A DNA stretch of 8,357 nucleotides, taken from positions 1 through 8,357 of the forward strand of contig AZHR01000029.1 of NCBI GenBank assembly GCA_000504625.1, read 5' to 3'. Origin of the DNA: an alpha proteobacterium SCGC AAA240-E13 (GTDB lineage: Bacteria; Pseudomonadota; Alphaproteobacteria; Pelagibacterales; Pelagibacteraceae). Below, one piece after another: positions 1 to 6,964 of this stretch. Made by a program: the position numbers and the translations under genes. Numbering within the stretch: position 1 is the first letter of the stretch; every line of letters starts with the position of its first letter. Under the pieces are notes generated by a model. It saw only the letters and a program-made list of their open reading frames with translations, ran no database searches and was not told the origin of the DNA.

Positions 1-80
1 GTAAAACTATTCTTTTAGATTTACCAGGAGTTGAAGAGATGTATAAATTTATAGAAATATATAAAGTAAAGGTAATTTAA
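1..80 (+). CDS. 3' end of an unidentified gene (partial)
   Basis: Only the last 25 codons are visible. The first complete codon is at 3, and the peptide begins KTILLDLPGVEEMYKF and ends in YKVKVI before a TAA at 78-80. The other two plus frames hit stops at once, and this frame runs cleanly into the next gene with a TAATG overlap, as expected of an upstream operon member. The fragment is too short to assign a family. From its place in the operon it may be another polysaccharide gene, but that is inference. Confidence 0.55.
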   Translation, partial: KTILLDLPGVEEMYKFIEIYKVKVI

Positions 81-1192
81 TGAATATTCTAAAAATTACT
101 ATTATAATGTCAAATTTAAATCTTGGAGGAGCACAAAAAGTTGGAATAAATTTAGCTAATTATTATGTTTCTTTAGGTTATCAAGTTGATTTAATTATTT
201 TTGTAAACACTGGACATTATAAAAAGTTAATTAATAAAAATGTAAATGTGATTAATTTTAATGTAGATAGAAATAGATATGCTATTAAAAAATTAAGACA
301 ATATATGAAATGTAATTTGGATAGATTATATTTATCAGTGATAAGAGATGTTAATATAGTTGTAGGTATAGCTAGGTTAGGGTTAAAAATAAAAAGTTTA
401 ATTTTTCGAGAAGCAAATACTTTAGAAGAAATAAATGATATGCTACTGATAAAAAGAAAAATATATTACTTATTATTAAGGTTAACATATATGCAAGTTA
501 ATAAAATTATAGCTAATTCATATGACACAAAGAAAGACTTATATTTGAATAAAATTGCTCCTAAAAATAAAATAATAACAATTCTAAATCCTGTGTTACC
601 ACTAAATCTAAAAGATTTATCAGATAAAAATATTACGGAAGAATGGTTTATTGATAATAAATTTAAAGTTATATTATCGGTAGGAAGATTAGCAAAACAG
701 AAGAACTATTCTTTTTTAATTAAATGCTTTTATGAAATTCAAAAAAAATATTCTTGTGTAAGATTAGTAATAATAGGAGAAGGATATGAAAAAGAATTAT
801 TAAATAATTTGATAAAAAAATTACAAATTTCTAATAAAGTAAAAATATTAAATTTTAAGGATAATGTATATCCTTATTATAAATATGCACATATTTTTGC
901 TTTGACTTCTGATTTTGAAGGATTCGGTAATGTCTTAGTAGAAGCCCTTAGTCAAGGAACAAAAGTAGTATCAACTGATTGTCATGGAGGACCAAAAATG
1001 ATTTTAAAATATGGAAAATATGGAAAATTAATACCAGTAGGAAATAAGGAACAATATATAAAAGCATTAGAAGATATTTTAGAAATTGATTATGGATATG
1101 ATAATGAATTAATAGAATATGCAATAAATACATTTTCGGTAGACAAGGTGGCACAAAAATATTTAAATGTAATGATTAAACAAAATATATAA
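80..1192 (+). CDS. GT-B glycosyltransferase, family 4
   Basis: A 370-residue cytoplasmic or membrane-associated retaining glycosyltransferase that would add one sugar from a nucleotide-sugar donor to a lipid-linked acceptor. The N-terminal Rossmann half opens with an acceptor-side glycine loop, LGGAQK (residues 15-20). The C-terminal donor-binding half has SVGRLAKQKN (200-209), the usual basic motif contacting the donor diphosphate, and EGFGNVLVE (280-288), whose E280 and E288 form the family 4 E-x7-E motif; HGGP follows at 302-305. Length is normal for the family. The ATG overlaps the stop of the preceding gene as TAATG and has AAAGG seven bases upstream, which fixes the start. It lies 8 bp ahead of a deacetylase-like gene, so the two are probably co-transcribed. 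G+C is low: about 26% over 841-1080 by hand count, against about 34% in the equivalent stretch of the GT gene at 2092. Donor and acceptor cannot be told from sequence. Confidence 0.93.
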   Translation: MNILKITIIMSNLNLGGAQKVGINLANYYVSLGYQVDLIIFVNTGHYKKLINKNVNVINFNVDRNRYAIKKLRQYMKCNLDRLYLSVIRDVNIVVGIARLGLKIKSLIFREANTLEEINDMLLIKRKIYYLLLRLTYMQVNKIIANSYDTKKDLYLNKIAPKNKIITILNPVLPLNLKDLSDKNITEEWFIDNKFKVILSVGRLAKQKNYSFLIKCFYEIQKKYSCVRLVIIGEGYEKELLNNLIKKLQISNKVKILNFKDNVYPYYKYAHIFALTSDFEGFGNVLVEALSQGTKVVSTDCHGGPKMILKYGKYGKLIPVGNKEQYIKALEDILEIDYGYDNELIEYAINTFSVDKVAQKYLNVMIKQNI

Positions 1193-1200
1193 GTAAAAAT

Positions 1201-1938
1201 ATGATAATAAGAAGATATATTATAAGATTTGATGATGCTTGCCCTACAATGGATAAAAAGAAATGGGATAGAGTTTTAAATATATGTGACAAATATGATA
1301 TTAAGCCAATTATTGCTGTAGTCCCAGATAATAAAGATAAAAAATTAATAAAAGATGATTATGATAATAATTTTTGGGATAAAGTTAGAAATTGGCAACA
1401 AAAAGGATATCATATAGCATTGCACGGTTATAATCATCTGTATATTACACATGAAAGCGGGTTTTTACCATTTAATAAAAAATCAGAGTTTGCTGGACTT
1501 TCTTATGAAGAACAAACAGATAAAATAAAAAATGGATGGAAGGTTTTTCAAAAAGAAAAAATAGAATGTAATATATGGGTGGCCCCATCTCATACTTTTG
1601 ATGAAAATACTTTAAAGGCATTAAAAAAGTTCACAACAATAAAAATTGTTAGTGACGGAATAGGAATATTTCCTTTTAAAAAATATGGTTTTAATTGGTT
1701 GCCTCAACAAATTTGGAAATTTAGAAAAATGCCTTTTGGAGTATGGACTTCTTGTTTTCATCCAAATGAGATGAAAGAAGAAGAATTTAAAAATCTTGAA
1801 ATTTTTATTATAGAAAATAAAAATAATTTTCATTTTGATATTAAAAAATTACAATTTAAAAACTTATTATTTTGTAATTTGATTTTTACTAATATATATA
1901 AGATAATGTTTTTTATAAAAAAACTAATAAAGAAATAA
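1201..1938 (+). CDS. DUF2334/WbmS-like polysaccharide deacetylase-fold protein
   Basis: A 245-residue protein of the NodB-like carbohydrate esterase superfamily, closest by motif to DUF2334/WbmS proteins found in O-antigen loci. Visible motifs are RFDDACPTMD (residues 9-18, with the acidic pair D11-D12), HGYNH (75-79, the likely metal-binding H75 and H79), APSHTFD (128-134) and CFHP (185-188). These correspond to the catalytic acid, metal-ligand and late histidine positions of the superfamily, so an active metal-dependent deacetylase is plausible. The substrate is unknown, presumably an N- or O-acetyl group on the glycan made here. There is no signal peptide, so cytoplasmic action on an intermediate is likely. 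The last 30 or so residues are hydrophobic and lysine-rich (FFIKKLIKK end), perhaps a membrane-contact tail. The start at 1201 has no clear ribosome binding site, but the next Met (residue 17) would lose the DD motif. The gene is extremely AT-rich, about 18% G+C over 1681-1920. Confidence 0.85.
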   Translation: MIIRRYIIRFDDACPTMDKKKWDRVLNICDKYDIKPIIAVVPDNKDKKLIKDDYDNNFWDKVRNWQQKGYHIALHGYNHLYITHESGFLPFNKKSEFAGLSYEEQTDKIKNGWKVFQKEKIECNIWVAPSHTFDENTLKALKKFTTIKIVSDGIGIFPFKKYGFNWLPQQIWKFRKMPFGVWTSCFHPNEMKEEEFKNLEIFIIENKNNFHFDIKKLQFKNLLFCNLIFTNIYKIMFFIKKLIKK

Positions 1939-2015
1939 AAATATTTAATTTGATATTTATTGGTAGATGTTTTATTTAACAAAAAATTTTAAAATTATAT
2001 TTACATTTGGACATA

Positions 2016-2021
2016 TATGAT
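2016..2021 (+). promoter_or_regulatory. possible -10 element (TATGAT)
   Basis: TATGAT is a five-of-six match to the sigma-70 -10 consensus. It sits 32 bp ahead of the mini-ORF start, after the long AT-rich gap that follows the deacetylase-like gene, and could drive the pair of glycosyltransferases downstream. No good -35 is seen at 17 bp, but Campylobacter-type promoters often lack one. In DNA this AT-rich such matches arise easily by chance. Confidence 0.25.
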
Positions 2022-2033
2022 TTAAGAAAAAGC

Positions 2034-2041
2034 GGGAGGAG
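2034..2041 (+). promoter_or_regulatory. strong ribosome binding site (GGGAGGAG)
   Basis: GGGAGGAG is the most Shine-Dalgarno-like stretch in the window and stands out in otherwise A/T-only DNA. It ends 6 bp before the ATG at 2048. That spacing points to the 15-codon mini-ORF and not to the glycosyltransferase start at 2092, which is 50 bp further on. It also marks where base composition rises. Confidence 0.5.
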
Positions 2042-2047
2042 AATACT

Positions 2048-2095
2048 ATGGATTGTTTATATTGCAATAGTTTATTGTTTAGGGTTTTGGAATGA
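2048..2095 (+). CDS. 15-codon leader-type mini-ORF
   Basis: The ORF encodes MDCLYCNSLLFRVLE. A strong Shine-Dalgarno precedes its ATG, and its TGA overlaps the start of the next glycosyltransferase as ATGA (2092-2095), the classic arrangement for translational coupling. It contains a C-x-x-C pair (residues 3 and 6) and no run of one amino acid that would suggest an attenuator. It may be a coupling leader, or the chance product of a rearranged junction. No homologue is recognised. Confidence 0.35.
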   Translation: MDCLYCNSLLFRVLE

Positions 2096-3198
2096 AAATA
2101 AGATTTTTAATAAATTCTTTATCCACAGGCGGGGCCGAGAATGTTTTGTCGGTTTTGGCAAATGAATTGGTAAAAGAAAATGATGTAGAGATTATTTTTT
2201 TAGAAAAAAATGAATTTTATGAACTTGATAATAGAATAAAGAAAACTTATCTTTCTAAATTTATTGGCAAAGAAAAAGGAGTAAAAAAGTTTTTTTATAT
2301 TTTTGTATTTGCCTGGAGGTTAAAAAATTATATAAAACAAAATAATATAAAATTTATTCAGAGTCATCTTTTTAGAGCTAATTACATAAATGTGTTAGCA
2401 AAATTATTGGGGGCAAATCATAAAGCACAACTTGTAACAGCTGGAAGGATTAGCAGGTATAAAGAGCTAGGAACAATTGGTAAAATTAATCTTTTTTTGA
2501 TTAGCATTTTATATGCAAAAGCGGATTTGTTAATTTTAAAATCTCTAGGGATGAAAAAAGATATGCAAAATCTATTTAATTTTAGAAATAAGCATGTAGT
2601 AATCCATAATCCTTGTGATATTAATAAAATTGAAAAATTATCGAAAGAAAAAATTAATAATTTTGAATTTTGTAAAAATAATAAGTATTTGATTTCGGTA
2701 GGAAGACTTATAAAATTAAAAAGACATAACGAAATTATAGAAATTCTTCCAAGGCTCGATGAAAATATTGAATTAATTATTTTGGGTAGCGGAGAGGAAA
2801 AGGAGAGGCTTGAAAGTTTGTCTAAAAATTTAGGATTGGAAGCAAGGGTCCATTTTTTAGGGCAGGTTAAAAATCCTTATAAGTATCTTGCAAAAAGCGA
2901 TATTTTTGTAAGTTGTAGTGAAAGCGAAGGTTTTCCTAATGTTTTGGTGGAAGCTATGGTTTGCAAAGTTCCTGTAATTTCGAGCGATTGTCTTAGTGGC
3001 CCAAGAGAGATTTTAGGAAATAATGAATTTGGGCTTTTATTTGATGTGGGTAATAAAAAACAGCTTTTTAATCATATTAATTTTTTATTAGCAAATGAGG
3101 ATTTGAAATATGAATATATTCGAAAAGCAAAAAAAAGAAGCTATGATTTTTCTCTTGAAAAAATTATTAAGAAATACAAAAAGGTGTTACATGAATAA
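2092..3198 (+). CDS. GT-B glycosyltransferase, family 4, PglJ/PglH-like
   Basis: A 368-residue retaining glycosyltransferase. The N-terminal domain starts MKIRFLINSLSTGGAEN, with the GGAEN loop at residues 13-17. The C-terminal domain has SVGRLIKLKRHNE (202-214), LGSGEEKERL (231-240), NPYKYLAKSDIF (261-272) and EGFPNVLVE (279-287), with E279 and E287 as the E-x7-E pair. The overall pattern, especially NPYKYLAKSDIF and the later GPREILG, resembles the Campylobacter PglJ/PglH GalNAc transferases that extend undecaprenyl-diphosphate-linked N-glycan precursors. The resemblance is from memory of the family, so sugar specificity is unproven. The start is set by the protein's natural N-terminus and by the ATGA overlap with the mini-ORF; a weaker AGGG lies about 8 bp upstream. 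The next gene begins inside its last codons. G+C is higher than in the GT gene at 80 (about 34% over 2821-3060), suggesting separate ancestry. Confidence 0.93.
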   Translation: MKIRFLINSLSTGGAENVLSVLANELVKENDVEIIFLEKNEFYELDNRIKKTYLSKFIGKEKGVKKFFYIFVFAWRLKNYIKQNNIKFIQSHLFRANYINVLAKLLGANHKAQLVTAGRISRYKELGTIGKINLFLISILYAKADLLILKSLGMKKDMQNLFNFRNKHVVIHNPCDINKIEKLSKEKINNFEFCKNNKYLISVGRLIKLKRHNEIIEILPRLDENIELIILGSGEEKERLESLSKNLGLEARVHFLGQVKNPYKYLAKSDIFVSCSESEGFPNVLVEAMVCKVPVISSDCLSGPREILGNNEFGLLFDVGNKKQLFNHINFLLANEDLKYEYIRKAKKRSYDFSLEKIIKKYKKVLHE

Positions 3199-4300
3199 AA
3201 TAGTAATTTGCAGTAATACATTTTGGAGTATATATAATTTTCGTTTAAATTTAGCAAAGTTGTTAAAAAAGAATGGGTACGAAATTATTTTGGTTGCCCC
3301 AAGAGATAAATATATGGATAAGCTAAAAGATGAATTTGATTGTTATGATATTTATATTAATAACAAAGGGACAAATCCTATTGAGGATTTAAAAACAACT
3401 TTTGAATTTTATAAATTTTATCGCGTAATAAAGCCAACTATAGTTTTAAATTTTACAATTAAACCAAATATCTATGGAACTGTTGCTTGTGATTTGTTAA
3501 ATATTCAAACTATCAACAATATAGCCGGACTTGGCAATTTGTTTATTAATCAAAATTTTATCACTAAAATAGCAAAATCTCTATATAGATATTCACAAAA
3601 TAAAGCAAGTAGAGTATTTTTTCAAAACAAAGATGATTATAAAATGTTTATAGAAGAAAAATTGGTAGACAAACAAAAATGCGATATTTTACCAGGTAGT
3701 GGAGTTGATGTAGAGAAATTTAAACCCATCCAAATAGAAAAAAAAGATAATATTTTTAGATTTTTGCTTATTGCAAGAATGATTTGGGATAAGGGTATAG
3801 GTGAATATGTAAAAGCAGCTAAAATCATTAAACAAAAATATAATAATGTAGAATTTTATCTTTTAGGTGCTGTTGGAGTCAACAATCCTTCTGCTATTTC
3901 AAAAAATCAAATTGAAAAATGGGAAGAAGAAAATATTGTTAAATATTTAGGAGTCACAGATAATGTTAAAAAGGAAATATTAAAAGCGGATTGTATAGTT
4001 TTGCCAAGTTATAGGGAAGGCACAAGTAGAGTTTTGCTTGAAAGTGCCTCTATGGAAAGACCGATTATTGCAACAAATGTCCCAGGCTGTAATAATGTTG
4101 TAGATGATGGGGCTAATGGATATCTGTGCGAAGTTAAAAATAGCAAAGATTTAACCTTTAAAATGGAAAAAATGTTTAATTTAAGTGAAAAGCAAAGATT
4201 GGAAATGGGCAAAAAAGGTAGAGAAAAAATAATTAAAGAATTTGATGAAAAAATAGTTATAAATAAATATTTAAAAATCATTAAAGATATTATTGAATAA
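3191..4300 (+). CDS. GT-B glycosyltransferase, family 4, PglA-like
   Basis: A 369-residue retaining glycosyltransferase. The N-terminal half starts MNKIVICSNTFWSIYNFR, a form seen in PglA-type enzymes, which act on an undecaprenyl-diphosphate-linked first sugar. The donor domain carries ARMIWDKGIGEY (residues 195-206), very like the ARxLWHKGV motif of PglA, and LPSYREGTSRVLLE (271-284), whose E276 and E284 make the E-x7-E pair; NVPGC follows at 296-300. The open frame extends upstream to 3110, but the start is placed at 3191: AAGGTG lies 4 bp before it, the Met begins a proper first beta-strand, and its ATGAATAA overlaps the previous stop by 8 nt. The upstream extension only shadows the preceding gene. 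Coupled translation with the PglJ-like gene suggests they act in sequence on one lipid-linked glycan. Donor specificity is inference. Confidence 0.92.
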   Translation: MNKIVICSNTFWSIYNFRLNLAKLLKKNGYEIILVAPRDKYMDKLKDEFDCYDIYINNKGTNPIEDLKTTFEFYKFYRVIKPTIVLNFTIKPNIYGTVACDLLNIQTINNIAGLGNLFINQNFITKIAKSLYRYSQNKASRVFFQNKDDYKMFIEEKLVDKQKCDILPGSGVDVEKFKPIQIEKKDNIFRFLLIARMIWDKGIGEYVKAAKIIKQKYNNVEFYLLGAVGVNNPSAISKNQIEKWEEENIVKYLGVTDNVKKEILKADCIVLPSYREGTSRVLLESASMERPIIATNVPGCNNVVDDGANGYLCEVKNSKDLTFKMEKMFNLSEKQRLEMGKKGREKIIKEFDEKIVINKYLKIIKDIIE

Positions 4301-4424
4301 AAATATTTATTTTTGGATCTAGATATAAAATCTAAAGAGTTTCAATTTATAGATAAATAATAAAATCCAATACAAGATTTATTGTAGTATCAGGGCTTTT
4401 TAAGGTTATAAAATTAATAAATGT
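4301..4424. other. convergent intergenic gap
   Basis: The gap lies between the stops of the PglA-like gene (plus) and the flippase-TatB fusion (minus). A 7-bp stem including one G-T pair, TTTGGAT (4312-4318) with ATCTAAA (4330-4336), is the only hairpin seen, and no T-run follows on either strand. The plus-strand piece AGGGCTTTTT (4392-4401) looks like a terminator right arm but has no matching left arm. No gene or tatC remnant was recognised. Confidence 0.4.
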
Positions 4425-4664
4425 TTATTTAAGAAACTCTTTCATATCTCTGCTTCCTATTCCATCTACTGGGGTATTGATGTCTGGTAATTTTGTTTCA
4501 TTTTGGAGTTTATTTAGTTCATCTTTGTATTTTTTTACTTCCTCTTTCATATCTTCCAATTCAAGCTCTCTTGTGATATCGCTAGTGGCATCTTTCCACA
4601 TTTTTTTTAGTTTTTTAACCACACGAGCGAAATCTTTCATAGCTTCTGGGAGTTTATCAGGTCC
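4425..4664 (-). pseudogene. tatB: tatB 3' fragment (inside the fusion gene)
   Basis: The last 79 codons plus stop of the fusion match the cytoplasmic portion of TatB, a subunit of the twin-arginine translocase. The signature LGPDKLPEAM marks the hinge between membrane and amphipathic helices. It is followed by FARVVKKLKKMWKDATSDI and ELELEDMKEEVKKYKDEL, the lysine- and glutamate-rich helices of Campylobacterota TatB. The N-terminal transmembrane helix, required for Tat function, is absent. No tatC is seen downstream, where it usually follows tatB in these bacteria: positions 4301-4424 hold no open tatC start on the minus strand. Hand-counted G+C is about 34%, against about 20% in the adjoining flippase, so this segment has a different origin. 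A functional tatB must exist elsewhere if Tat export is active. Confidence 0.8.
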
Positions 4665-5735
4665 TAATGTTATATACATAAAAATCTTTGTTTTGCCCTC
4701 ATTTAAAATTACATTATAAAATAATTGATACCAACCTCTAAAAACAAACCCTATTGATATCCAAAAAATAACATTTTTTGCTTCAAAATATTTACTATCA
4801 ACCATATATGGAAAAATAAATAAAGTACTCAACCAAATAACTACTCCTATAATTAAAAATAATCCCATTAACAAATAAATATATTTTAAAATATTTTCAT
4901 TATTGGCTAATTTTTTATACATCCAAGGATTAATTGCTAAAACAATACTATTTAAAACTATTAATGTAATTATGGCAAATTGATTACCAACACTATATAA
5001 ACCAACTGCTTTTAATCCTTGCATTTGTTGAATAAAAATCCTATCTGATAAAAATATAATAGTAGCTCCTATTAAATGAAAAATAAGAGGCAAAGAGATT
5101 AAATAAATTTTTTTAAAAGAATAAAAAATATTAAACTTTAAATTATACTCAACTTTCATATAATAAAAAGAATATAAAAACACTATAAAATTACCTATCA
5201 GTAGTCCATATACTAAACTCATCCAACCCATATTAAAAAATAATAATAAAAGTAATACACTTGAAAAGTTAAAAATAGAAATAATGATTTGTATTATTCC
5301 ATACTTTAGGGCTTTTTCTTGATTCCTTAAAATTGTTAAATTAAATGTATTTATCATTTGAATATAAATAATAATAGGTAATATATATAAATATCTATTT
5401 TCTATACCTAAAGGATTACTTATAAATAAAGAAATAATAAAAACTACAATCAAAGCTAATAAAGTATGAAAATGTAATAAAACCAATATAGAATTTAAAA
5501 TTTCAGATAATTTTTCTTTGGAAATTTTAAAATAATTTCTTGTAATATGAGTATATAAATTCATACCTATAAAAGGAACAACAAAAGATATTAAAACTTG
5601 ATACATTCCATAAATACCATATTCAGTAGGTGATAAATGTTTTGTAATTATGGGTAATAATAAAAATGGTATTGCTTTATTTAATATCTCTGTTCCTAAA
5701 TATATAGATGAATTTTTTAGTAATTTTTTTAGCAT
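4425..5735 (-). CDS. wzx: truncated Wzx-type flippase fused in frame to the TatB tail
   Basis: A 436-residue chimera. Residues 1-357 are a polysaccharide flippase of the MOP/Wzx family, with about ten transmembrane segments near 11-31, 40-60, 80-105, 115-135, 146-168, 171-192, 209-229, 243-267, 284-309 and 321-342. The loop LNEGKTK (344-350) should face the cytoplasm. Segment 11 is cut after IFMYITL. Residues 358-436 are the hinge, amphipathic helix and charged tail of TatB, starting GPDKLPEAM. Intact flippases of this type have about 12 segments, so at least two are lost, which would probably abolish or impair flipping. The TatB part lacks its membrane helix. ATG at 5735 has a weak AGAAAAG upstream, and the gene follows a pyruvyl transferase-like gene by 77 bp. 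The frame is uninterrupted across the junction. Either this is a real rearrangement product or the contig is chimeric. Confidence 0.85.
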   Translation of the reverse strand: MLKKLLKNSSIYLGTEILNKAIPFLLLPIITKHLSPTEYGIYGMYQVLISFVVPFIGMNLYTHITRNYFKISKEKLSEILNSILVLLHFHTLLALIVVFIISLFISNPLGIENRYLYILPIIIYIQMINTFNLTILRNQEKALKYGIIQIIISIFNFSSVLLLLLFFNMGWMSLVYGLLIGNFIVFLYSFYYMKVEYNLKFNIFYSFKKIYLISLPLIFHLIGATIIFLSDRIFIQQMQGLKAVGLYSVGNQFAIITLIVLNSIVLAINPWMYKKLANNENILKYIYLLMGLFLIIGVVIWLSTLFIFPYMVDSKYFEAKNVIFWISIGFVFRGWYQLFYNVILNEGKTKIFMYITLGPDKLPEAMKDFARVVKKLKKMWKDATSDITRELELEDMKEEVKKYKDELNKLQNETKLPDINTPVDGIGSRDMKEFLK

Positions 5736-5812
5736 TAAAATACTTTTCTTATATAACTTAAATTTTTAATTAAAAACCCGCATATATTTAATAAATACAT
5801 TTAAAATTCCTT

Positions 5813-6964
5813 TTATGGTAACTGCTCTATAAATTTTTTCATAAGATTAAAATTATTGTCTATATTTAAAAATGAACCATTTAAACGATTAAAATTTATA
5901 TTTTTTTCATATTCTATACTATTCATTAATTCATTTTTTAAAAATTTATTATCTTCAAATCTACTATAATTTAGAATTAATCTACTCAAAACTTTATCTA
6001 CCAAATCATTTTTATACTTATCATAAGCATCAATTACAATACCACCTATCGTTTTTGCTACTTCCTTTCCTCTACCATCTTCTGATAATAAAATTGTAAA
6101 TTTTCTAATACTACTCATAAAAATATGAGCATGAACTCTATATCCAATATGTATATCTACATTATTATAATAATTTATTAAATTTTCAGCACTTCCTGAT
6201 ATATCTACATATTGAATATCTCTATCTTCTAACCATTTAGCAAATTTCAAATGTTCTTCTATATGTAAATTATGTGAACTTCCATATATCTTTTGTATTT
6301 TTATTTTATCTAATGAATGATGAAAAGCCACTTCAAATTGTTTATCTTTAAACTTATCTCTTAAAGACAAAATTAAATCCTGCATTTGCTTTTTCATATT
6401 TTCATTTCCAAGAAAAGAAACACCAAGTGAAAAAGCAACTTTCTCTATTTCTAAATTTTCTAATTTCTTACCAAAATAATTAACATCATAATAAGCAGGA
6501 CAACCTGTCATAAGAAAATTTTTAAAACCATAATTTTGTAATACATTTAAAGTATGATATCCTCTTACACTCGAATAATATCCACTATTTTCTATTCTTT
6601 TTAAAAGTTTTAATGAACTATCAGATAATGGATAATTATAAGTATCTTTCCAATCCCCATTTGGGTCTTTCCAACCAAGTCCCATCATTAAAATAGGAAC
6701 TTTAATTTCATTTAAATCATTTCTTAATTTATAAATATTTGGATATAAATTTTTTACAATTCCAGGACCTCCTAATAAAATTAAAGCATTAGAATTATTG
6801 ATAACTTCTAATTTTTTATCATCAATAGGTTCCCACTCATTATAATCTACAATTTCTCTATCAGGTCTAAATTTTTCAAATAATTTAAAGGCTCTATATT
6901 TTATTAAAAAATCACCTGCATTATTTTTCCCACCTGTCAATGTTACATAATAATTTTTACTCAT
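5813..6964 (-). CDS. polysaccharide pyruvyl transferase family protein
   Basis: A 383-residue protein of the PF04230 (WcaK/CsaB-type) family. Members transfer pyruvate from phosphoenolpyruvate to a sugar as a ketal, although many relatives in polysaccharide loci have uncharacterised or other transferase activity. Visible motifs are GGKNNAGD (residues 11-18), LLGGPG (63-68), SVRGYHTL (132-139), TGCPA (153-157) and GYRVHAHIFMSS (274-285), where R276 and H278 match the conserved late Arg-x-His. The order and spacing fit a two-domain GT-B-like fold of normal length. There is no signal peptide or membrane segment, so it is cytoplasmic. The ATG has an excellent AAGGAAG 3 bp upstream. It sits between the nuclease-like gene (44 bp upstream) and the flippase, all on the minus strand. 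The job is most likely decorating the repeat unit before export, which is inference from context. Confidence 0.88.
   Translation of the reverse strand: MSKNYYVTLTGGKNNAGDFLIKYRAFKLFEKFRPDREIVDYNEWEPIDDKKLEVINNSNALILLGGPGIVKNLYPNIYKLRNDLNEIKVPILMMGLGWKDPNGDWKDTYNYPLSDSSLKLLKRIENSGYYSSVRGYHTLNVLQNYGFKNFLMTGCPAYYDVNYFGKKLENLEIEKVAFSLGVSFLGNENMKKQMQDLILSLRDKFKDKQFEVAFHHSLDKIKIQKIYGSSHNLHIEEHLKFAKWLEDRDIQYVDISGSAENLINYYNNVDIHIGYRVHAHIFMSSIRKFTILLSEDGRGKEVAKTIGGIVIDAYDKYKNDLVDKVLSRLILNYSRFEDNKFLKNELMNSIEYEKNINFNRLNGSFLNIDNNFNLMKKFIEQLP

Noticed and set aside
948..1154. Minus-strand open frame inside the first glycosyltransferase, and similar ones at 1621-1833, 3637-3828, 4009-4281 and on the plus strand at 4477-4719.
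   Set aside because: Each is antisense to a gene with strong family motifs, has biased low-complexity composition, and lacks a recognisable domain.
1950..1978. TTGATA (1950-1955) and TATTTA (1973-1978), 17 bp apart, as a sigma-70 promoter.
   Set aside because: The -10 match is only four of six and such pairs are frequent in A/T-rich DNA. TATGAT at 2016 is the better candidate.
3110..3190. Upstream extension of the PglA-like glycosyltransferase (27 extra residues).
   Set aside because: It lies wholly inside the preceding gene, is not GT-like, and the Met at 3191 has the ribosome binding site.
1934..4309. A 14-bp direct repeat, AATAAAAATATTTA, at 1934-1947 and 4296-4309, spanning the stop codons of the deacetylase-like gene and the PglA-like GT gene and so bracketing the GT pair.
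   Set aside because: All bases are A or T. In DNA this AT-rich, several identical A/T 14-mers are expected by chance in 8 kb. The placement is suggestive but not enough to call an attachment site.
4312..4336. Hairpin in the convergent gap as a bidirectional terminator.
   Set aside because: The stem is 7 bp, mostly A/T with a G-T pair and an 11-nt loop, and no T-run follows on either strand.
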